Assembly: GCF_000764305.2 (NCBI RefSeq)
Contig: NW_025930738.1
Span: 340,014-404,013 of the forward strand
Length of the DNA: 64,000 nucleotides
Direction of reading: 5' to 3'
Origin: Hyalella azteca
Taxonomy: Eukaryota > Arthropoda > Malacostraca > Amphipoda > Hyalellidae
The notes beneath the pieces were generated by a model. The model had not been told where the DNA came from. It worked only from the letters and a program-made list of their open reading frames with translations, and did no database searches. Of this stretch, positions 56,301 through 64,000 are shown piece by piece. The translations under genes and the position numbers were made by a program. Within the stretch, counting starts at the first letter, position 1; the number at the start of each line of letters is the position of its first letter.

Positions 56301-56700
56301 AGACACAAGATATTTTCAGGAATTTCCTGTAACATTTCCCACAAAAACAATTGTGGCGTTTTGGAACCGGAAAACTCAAAGACAGCGAATTCTCCACCTA
56401 TAAAAAATCGTGTATAAATATGAGTTTGATTTTTATGTCATGCAAATAGATGCAGGGAAATTGCACAACTTTATCCGTACTAGAAATTCCAATCATTATT
56501 TTAATTCATTCTTGCCAATACTAGATCATTTTTTGGCCTCTTCTGTAAAACAATCATTTAGTCTTTCATTGGATTTTCAGAAAGATTGAAAAATAATTTA
56601 ATGTTTAATTGAATTATCGTATATTGCTAACATGCAAATGAAAAGTTGTTGCACTTTATTTTTCCTAGTGCTGAGATCACTGACACCCACAGTGCAAAGT
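53374..56700. other. Region upstream of Rab26, no gene seen
   Basis: It probably holds the Rab26 promoter or 5' UTR. A possible acceptor, GATCCCCAG, lies 10 bp before the ATG. A 25-bp piece (53393-53417) recurs in the intron array. Otherwise AT-rich. Confidence 0.45.
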
Positions 56701-56813
56701 TCTATTAAATCACTGCATGATCTCCACTGTAGACGCTGGCAACAAAGTAATCGCACACGGAGACGTGGTGAACACAAAGTACGTCACCCGACCCGGTCAC
56801 ACGGACGTCTGAC

Positions 56814-57019
56814 CTGCAACTGACCCCACAACACCTGCGTGAACATGTGTGCCAATAGCAGCTCCAGCTGCGCCTCCGTATTCTTTTCAAACCGCTGCTG
56901 CTGCTGCTGATGATGATGATGATGATCATGATGGTCTCTGGGCTGTAACTGCTCCTGATACTGACGATGAAGCTGGCGATGAGGCTGACGATGATGCTGA
57001 CTAGCAGTTGATCCTGAGC
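56814..57019 (-). CDS. Candidate His/Gln-rich exon of an unknown gene
   Basis: The minus strand is open from just after TAA at about 57030 to a possible donor, TTGCAG/GTCAGA, at 56814. It reads QHHRQPHRQLHRQYQEQLQP, a (His)n(Gln)5 run, then RFEKNTEAQLELLLAHM and FTQVLWGQLQ. The 27 residues after the homopolymers are non-repetitive and helix-prone. The acceptor could be GCAGCTGCAG or CAGCTCAG. A second minus frame is open too (118 codons), and the CTG/ATG microsatellite biases frames, so this is uncertain. Confidence 0.3.
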
Positions 57020-57138
57020 TGCAGCTGCCGCGTTACTTGCATAATAGATATGTAGGAACAAATTTATTTATTTTGATTCACATTCACCATTGCTGTTTTA
57101 TTCCTGCCGTGCCCATATATATGAAAATGTCATTTTCC

Positions 57139-57245
57139 AAAGAAAAATCGGATTGGATAATATCCGTATTGGATCTGATAATAATAATCAGATCCAATTT
57201 ATCTGATCTGTTATATATCTGATAATAATAATCAGATAGTATCCG
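57139..57245. repeat. Cluster of perfect inverted repeats
   Basis: TTGGATCTGAT / ATCAGATCCAA (57169-57197, 11-bp stem, 7-base loop) is followed by ATCTGAT / ATCAGAT (57217-57237) with the same AATAATA loop. They are flanked by GGATAATATCC. No function assigned. Confidence 0.7.
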
Positions 57246-59850
57246 TTCATCCCGGCAGTACGCCTCGGCATGCGCCGGTAGTTGCAAATACATGAAAACT
57301 CCTATTCGTGGACCTGCCAGCAGGAAAGATGTCGTGAAATTTGGCACAGAGACATTTTAGGGACCATAAATTATAAAATTTGTTTCTTGTATTCTATGTA
57401 ATTGTCATAATCACATATTGCCTATTGGTATCCGTATGTTTATATTGGCTTTATATATTTATTTTTTACTTGTGTATTATTACAAATGGTTTCTTTCCTC
57501 ACAACAATTAGCATTTTGAACAATGGTAATGATTCAATTATGATATTTTTACTTTCTATTTTTATTATGTATTTATATACCTTTGTGTATAACAGCAGTA
57601 AACCTTATGAAACTAAAAAAAATATTATTCATCTTTTTCTGTGCGAGCCGATCATTGCTCACGCTCTTTTGGGCAGTTAACGAAGTTTGATAAATGAACA
57701 TCTGAAGTTCTTCCCTTTACTTCAACTTGTAAACTGGAACAATGAAAACGCAAGCGTGAGCGTACAACGCAAAAAAATAATTTTTATATATACATGTAAA
57801 CATATTTTATATTAAAATTTCATAGTTAGACAATTCTATCAACAGGATGACCTTCCAGATTCAGACTTACATGGTTTTTGAAGACTTGAAGGTGACATAC
57901 AAGGCTAAGTTTCTGGACATGACTAACTAGGCAGGTAACGTGTCACAAGGTAATGCGTCACAATTTACGTTCTTAAGTCTTTCTATTGTGAAGACAGTAA
58001 CGTGGGCTTATGGAAACCGCCACACTCCCCTCGCTCAACATTAGTGAATACTAACGCTAAGGGCTTGGAAAGTTTAAGTTTGAGGTCGAATACCTCTCAG
58101 TAAAAGCACGACTACCGCAGTTATTACCAGGTTTTCGTGGCTCAATTTTACTACAGAGACAATTATGTCAAGAGGCCAAAAATTCCTTTCTACCGATCTA
58201 TCTCTCAACCAAACTACGTTTAGCGACTGCGATTGGCGTCGCTGGCTGGCTTTGATTTTCCACTCTGCGAATCTCGATTATTCTCACACGGATTAAAATT
58301 TAGTGAGCCGGTACTTTTTTAAAAGGCCGCATGTAATTGCATGATGATGATATTAGGAGACAGCAAGGACTACGAATTAATCATTTTCTTCATTTACGAA
58401 AAAAATGTATTGCTGAAATTAACATTTTCATTCTAAACCGCCAAACAGCTTCCAATACATCGCGGCGACCTCTTCAGCCTTTTGTATCAAGTGAAATGCT
58501 TCGATTGCTGCTATAAGCATCATTGTTGCGAGCGACAGTTTGATTCCATTTAGTTTTTATTTTTAAATGTCAGCGGTCGTCAATGTGAAAAATGCATGTT
58601 TTTGCAAGGTACACTGTCTCAGATTTTTATGCTGCATCAGCATCTGTTCACCACAAAAAATTTATTATGGTCGTTGAGTATGGACATTTACAGATTTTTT
58701 TTATGAATCAGTGCATAGGCTTCGACTCAACTATTAAATGAATGCAGTTAGCTTAATTTCAGGAATAATTTTGCGGATGAGTCAGTGGCAAACATTGGAT
58801 AACAACTTTTGAATCGCATAATTTGAGTTATTGTAAAAAACATAACACCCTCAATGCAAGAATCCATTTCATATAAAAAATTAATTAAATAAACTGACTT
58901 TTGTTATTTATAAAATTCGTTCTTTGTTGCCTAGTCATTTAGAAATGGCTTGTTTTACCTAACATTCACGAATGATTTTAAGAACCGATAAAATTGAATA
59001 TATTTTTAAGTATTTTTACAATTACCTGAAATTAAAGTTGCCAAAATATGTTTTAAATTTCTACCATCAGAATCAAAACCTATTATTTTATTATCATTAT
59101 AAAGAGAACCAATAAATGGTCTTTGCTGAATCATAACGAAAATTATCTTCCTTAAACAAAGTATAATTTGAAATGCAACGCAAATCCTGACATAGCCTTC
59201 ATAAAATTTCGACTACACCAAAAATTTAGAGGTAAGGAAAACTTCAAGTAGCAGCTCCATTATCAGTTGAAAAAATGTATAGAATACAAATGAAATCAGT
59301 CGCGAAAATCAAAATATGCACGAAATTGATTAAAACCTACGCAATGAGAAGGCAAAAAACTGTGAATAAACAGCCATCTGCAATTTAATCAGACCACGTA
59401 CTTATATTCGAGTATCATTTTTTATTATTTATGAATTAATGAATTCGTTTGATAAGTGACCCATAGAATTTATACAAGGCATAAAATAAAAATATAGTAC
59501 AATAAATTGAGGTAAGTTGGAGTTGCGGCTATGTTTTTGATCGAATTTACAAAATTAGGTTTTAGTGCAATGGTTACCAACATACGCATTACGGTCTGGG
59601 TCTGAAGCCTTCAAAGTCTTAACCTAAAAAGGAGTTAATCTCAGTCCTTACGCCGTAAACTGTCGATCAAACTATACGATTTACTGGACCTTTGCTTCTG
59701 TTTAATGTAACCTGTTTTTAGCATGCACCGACATTGCGAACACCTATGTAATGTTCTCCAGTATCAAAACATTCCCATCGAACCGAGATTACTCGCCGTT
59801 TTTCATAACAACAGGCCAAATTCACCTAAAATCTGCTCTATGTACATTTT
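57246..59850. other. No gene seen
   Basis: AT-rich sequence downstream of the paired-cysteine gene. Nothing recognised. Confidence 0.45.
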
Positions 59851-59856
59851 TTCGAT

Positions 59857-59862
59857 TTTATT
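59857..59862 (-). promoter_or_regulatory. Polyadenylation signal AATAAA
   Basis: TTTATT on the plus strand is AATAAA on the minus strand, 11 bp after the stop codon of the paired-cysteine gene. Such a short 3' UTR is possible but not proven. Confidence 0.4.
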
Positions 59863-59873
59863 AAATTCGAAGA

Positions 59874-60015
59874 TCATGAATGAGAAAAAAGAGAGTGAAT
59901 TTCCTCGTGCTGGCACGAGGGATACACGAGGCTGCAGTCGGCGCCGAGGCGACCCTCTCTGCCGGCGCGCTGCAGCGCCGCGGCCTCGACGCCAGCGCCT
60001 GCGCTGAGCGCGTCA
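59874..60015 (-). CDS. Paired-cysteine gene, terminal exon
   Basis: Acceptor AATGTGCTGAG. It completes a Thr codon, then reads DALSAGAGVEAAALQRAGRE, GRLGADCSLVYPSC and QHEEIHSLFSHS, with TGA at 59876-59874. Confidence 0.7.
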
Positions 60016-61530
60016 CTCAGCACATTCCTGCCATGTTCACAGTGCAATCAGAAAAATAAACGGGTCATATAGTCTAAATAGTGATACACTTTTTACCCAG
60101 GGCATGAGCAGAGGGCTTACGTACACTGAGAAGCTATTTTTACGTGTCGCTGGTACGTTAAACTGGGTGATGATACGTGGGAAAAATTGCATCGCTATTC
60201 GGATGAAGTCACTTATTTCTCAAAGTGTTGGGGTCTTAAAGATCGTTCTCTTGCTTTACGATTAGTTTTGGTTCATTGATGCGCAACAACATAATGATTC
60301 AAGAATGACAAGAAGGCTGAAATTATTCTTTGATACACCATATGCTTGATGTCATCAAATAAGCTAAATGAAACGAATTGAACTAAGAATAGAAATAAAA
60401 ATAATGTACTGAATTTTAAATATACTAAAAACTAATATATACGAATACACTAATAAACTACAGAGTTCATAATAATTTAGTGCAATTCTTCAACCAACTT
60501 TGAGTATTAGTGCAAATGTAAAATATTTTACACGTTCAATGTCAACATATGATTGCCACACAATTATTTATTAAACTGTTGCATAGTGGCAGTTTAATTT
60601 AAATGCAGCGCTGACGTGGTGAGAGCGGCCACGAGGCGGCCGTGCCGCTGCCCGCCCCTGACGAGCGCCGAGTTGACGTCGCAAGTCAGGCGCTCGGCAC
60701 ACCCCGGCGCTGCCGACGCGTCCTAACGTAAAATAAAGCACATAAATACAAAAAGGAATACAATGTTTGTACGACAACTGTTCTTCTCTAAATCTTAGTC
60801 TAACAAGACAAGGCTTATCTCTTTTTAGCGCCGCTCAGCAAGTGTAATAACGAGAAGAAAAAGATGTGAATCGTGCAAATAAAAAATTGATTAAAAACAA
60901 AGATTTTCGATAGTCCAGGATATTGGATCGTTGTGATCGCGAATGGATTAATATTCCATAAAGGATGCGTTGGATGTGCACATTTGTGGAGCATGTTTTC
61001 CAGATTTGACTGCTGAAGTGAAATTCCGCGAATTTAGCCATGAAATTAAATACATTTTGAACACAGAACCAAACAATTAAGGGAAAAGCCTCGAACACAA
61101 GCAAATAAATAACAAATAAAAACCAAACAATATACTGTCACATACAAGTGCTGTAGCTGACTTCAGTAAACCCAAGATTCAAAACTCAGCATGCAGACGC
61201 TCCCATTATACTTTTCAACACACAAAAATGTTCTAAACGGTGAAGAATTGGGATTATTCTCTTCACCCAGGAGTAATGGGTGAATTAATTTTGACTGATG
61301 AAAAGACGGTACCATCCTCATTCTTCTAAAGTAGAGTTTGTTCATAGGAAGACAGTAATTTTCCTTCCTCTACTGATTACCAGGATTTGAGGAAGTTTGT
61401 GCAGCAAGTCCTGCGTCAGGAACGTCAGGCCGCCTTCTCCTGCAGGAGAGAACGTCTCCTCCGACGACGCCTGCCTCCTCCTCCTCCTCCCGACCTCGGG
61501 GGTCGTCGTGGAGAGGTCGTCAATTGAGTC
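59874..61530 (-). CDS. Unrecognised paired-cysteine protein, probably secreted, last three exons
   Basis: The minus-strand exons are 61530-61381, 60722-60616 and 60015-59874. They join at phases 0 and 2 into one open frame of 132 codons plus stop. They are strongly GC-rich in AT-rich DNA, and every junction has AG and GT. The first exon is polar, with a run of five Arg (VGRRRRRQASSEE) that could be a furin-type cleavage site, and ends LLHKLPQIL. The second has CAERLTCDVNSALVRGG. The third has a small-residue helix (GVEAAALQRAGREGRLG) then ADCSLVYPSC and a polar tail. Four cysteines in two CxxxxxC / CxxxxxxC pairs suggest an extracellular disulphide-bonded fold. No signal peptide is seen because the 5' exons are missing. 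I do not recognise the family. Confidence 0.72.
60616..60722 (-). CDS. Paired-cysteine gene, internal exon
   Basis: Acceptor TTTTACGTTAG, donor ACCAC/GTCAGC. It reads DASAAPGCAERLTCDVNSA, then LVRGGQRHGRLVAALT. The acceptor is weak in pyrimidines. Confidence 0.7.
61381..61530 (-). CDS. Paired-cysteine gene, polar exon with Arg run
   Basis: 50 codons, phase 0 at both ends if the frame is read from GAC after ATTGCTCTGCAG. The donor is CTG/GTAATC. It reads DSIDDLSTTTPEVGRRRRRQ, then ASSEETFSPAGEGG and LTFLTQDLLHKLPQIL. Confidence 0.72.
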
Positions 61531-64000
61531 CTGCAGAGCAATGATGGTGATAATGAATTGCATGTCCAGTGTATTAAACTAGCTGGTTGCCAGCTCATAT
61601 TATTTAAGAAGAAACAAATTATTTCATTGAATCCATTTAAAAATAAGGCTAATCAAGTGTAAATGTTTTTTAATTAAAATTAAATATGTCTCGTATAAGT
61701 ACATTAGCATTTACGAGTGAATTAAAATTTATGACAGTAAATTAGCAATATGAGATGTTTGTATTTCAATCGTGCATGGCTGGAAAACCCAGATCTTTCC
61801 GCCCTGCGTCGTCTCCTCACCCTGAGAATATTGATGAACAACAACAATCCGAATAAGGCCAAATTAAGCTGAATTGCAATCAACCGTCTTTCTGCAAAAG
61901 ATTATAAATTTTATCCTAGCAAATAAAAAATACACTTCTGCTTGTGGATTGAAAAAAACGAGAGCTTAAGCTAACAAATTAAAGCAACACATTGATCCAA
62001 TAATGAAACCGTTTTTTAAATGCCAAACGTTATTACAGAAATTAGCATTAGCAACGAACAATTATCATCAACGCAATTTGGTAGCTTGAATGATATTGTG
62101 TTGCAACTCATCCCACAAGTAACGGCCTAATTAAAATTAAGTAAAAAATTGGTTGCAATTGCAAGTAGTGTAGAAGTATAACTTTATTCAATGTGAGATT
62201 ATTGAAACCATAATCATCATGATCACTATTATCATAATCAGGTACTGGAAAAGATATTAGTTACTAAACTCAGCAATCGTTTAGAAAAATATGTGGTAAA
62301 AAATTCTAATTAACTTATGTTAAACGTAATTATTTCATTGAAACTAAACATCTCTCTCGACACCAATCAAACTCACCCGTTATAACCGTAACTTCGAGCA
62401 TCCAGTTCCATTTCAATCTCTGGTCTTAACTGGACAAAAACATTTATTAACTGACATAAGATAGCAGGTACAATATCATTCGGCGATATCACCTAGAGAG
62501 CAGAAGCGCGGGTTTTGTTCTCTTTAACACAAGCGCCATGCAACTGACCGACCATGCAACCGAGGACTGTACGAACGCTCGCCCGACGACCAATTGTTGA
62601 CTTTTATTCCCGCTATGAGCCATGTTTAAATATTCATTTTGAGACTACAATACTCTAGATCAATGCTGTTCTCTGTCGGGACTTGAATTAGGATGCACAG
62701 TAATGATTGGTTTAGTAGCAAGACTTATTACATTGATGCCGCGGTTAACAAAGCAAATAACCGCGTAAGTTGACTATCAACATAGATGAATCACTTAACG
62801 TAACTATTTAACTCAATATTTACCGGATCTTATAATATTTCTGTCGATAGATGCTTTTTTCAATAATGTTCGTGTTCTATTTTCGTTCCGCACAGATAGG
62901 CTATGTGCTTAGTCTAATCACGGACCATTTAAATCTATCAACTCTTGTAACGGGCTTAAAACAACAGCTAAATTTATTGAGCACTTTACACTCCAGTAAT
63001 TCAGAATTTTCTATGCTGGCACGCCTCTGTTCGTGATCAGAAATGTTTGCGAGTTGCCTTACCTAATAGAATCAGTTAAAGACCGTTGCCTGCGTAAGCA
63101 GTTAAAATTTTTCATTTGTTTTCGTTCTTATTATATGATTTTTTTCTCCGTGGCTCTCTGCCAAATGTCACGTGCCAAACTTCGGCAATTGAACAAACGG
63201 AACAATACAAAATAATTGCGATTTCAAGTCGACATTGAGATTTTCTTCGCAATTTTTGGTTGCCCTAAATGAAATGAGAGATTACACGGCACGGGATGAG
63301 TAAATTTATTGGAAAACAAATTAGTTGAACCTTAAGACTATATTAATTCGATTGCATATGTAATAAAATTAATACCCTTTTGACTGCCTTTATCTCATAG
63401 CAGTATTAAAATTGCTGAACTATATTTAGCGTAAAAATTTTGTCAAACTGTTAATGATCAAATATTCAACACGACCACATTTATTCATTAATCGGGAGTT
63501 AAGCTTCTGATCAGCTGGTCCACGAATGTGAAAACGATGGGTTTTGACGTTAGGTTATGAAAGATAAAACATCCTGTGCAAACAAATTAAGCTCATTTTC
63601 TTTCACGAATATCTACAGATGGAAATCTAGTTACCACAAGGAAATGCCTCAGCTACTTGTCTTATCTTGAGCTCCCAAGAAATAAAACTGATGTTGCTTA
63701 GCCCGAGGCGGCGACTACATCGCTCTTGAGCGAAATTAGTCATTAATCCATCGTTAAAAATCTTGTTACGTCTTTAAACTGACGCACTCGATCGCTTCTG
63801 GTAGCGGTTCATGGCAGAAATCAGTACGGACTCAATAACGGACGAACATCTTATTTGTAAGTCTACACGAGATGCAGTTTTCCTTTAAAATTCTTGATAA
63901 AAGCAGCTTGCAATTCAAGTCATGACGAAGGGAATAAAGATGAATAGAAAGTGTCGGGGAATGCAGTTAAGTGGCAACAAGCTTGGGATTTATTTTTACT
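61531..64000. other. Upstream of the paired-cysteine gene, no exon assigned
   Basis: AT-rich. A GC-richer patch at 62500-62600 could hold a 5' exon on the minus strand (ATGGCGCTTGTG... to TCTCTAG/GTGATA), but this is too weak to call. Confidence 0.35.

Noticed and set aside
62480..62600. 5' exon and promoter of the paired-cysteine gene
   Set aside because: The short ATG frame ends at a possible donor but has no clear signal peptide. There is no way to link it to the downstream exons.

Overview
The window is a stretch of AT-rich, intron-dense nuclear DNA from a bilaterian animal, most likely an arthropod and plausibly a crustacean. The evidence is a spliced gene of the beaten-path (Beat) immunoglobulin family, which is characteristic of arthropods, a Rab26 with a long N-terminal extension, kilobase-sized introns, and many minisatellites and small inverted-repeat transposons. 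The species cannot be named from the sequence. There are no bacterial-style operons.

Three spliced genes can be supported. (1) Plus strand, 9170-16795: the 3' five exons of a beat-like gene (second half of Ig domain 1, Ig domain 2, C-terminal hydrophobic anchor, stop). All splice phases agree; the 5' exons, including the signal peptide, are not found and probably lie upstream of the window. (2) Minus strand, 53373-48107: a Rab26-type small GTPase with six coding exons and 399 codons in total. It has a complete G domain (GDSGVGKT, WDTAGQE, NKSD, TSAK) and a 199-codon N-terminal exon. (3) Minus strand, 61530-59874: the last three exons of an unrecognised protein with a paired-cysteine pattern. 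Weaker exon candidates are an antisense exon inside beat intron 4 (16011-16229, minus), a His/Gln-rich exon (56814-57019, minus) and an orphan terminal exon (41186-41263, plus).

Region by region: 1-9169 is upstream or intron sequence with a tRNA-like element, a broken non-LTR retrotransposon end and tandem repeats; 9170-16795 is beat; 16796-47900 is mostly intergenic, with minisatellites (44-bp, 48-bp and 16/32-bp arrays), three families of inverted-repeat elements and an assembly artefact at 27850-27920; 48107-53373 is Rab26; 53400-64000 is intergenic plus the paired-cysteine gene.

The most striking observation is that minisatellites have grown across splice acceptors in two unrelated genes. 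In Rab26, eight copies of a roughly 54-bp unit each carry an AG acceptor and the first bases of exon 3. The array is open in the coding frame, so use of upstream acceptors would insert multiples of 18 residues next to switch I. In beat, a 52-bp unit carrying the acceptor is present three times, but only the last copy keeps the frame. A degenerate repeat also overlaps the Rab26 stop codon and may have changed its C-terminal prenylation tail. Separately, 27883-27917 is the Nextera mate-pair junction linker, an artefact rather than biology.
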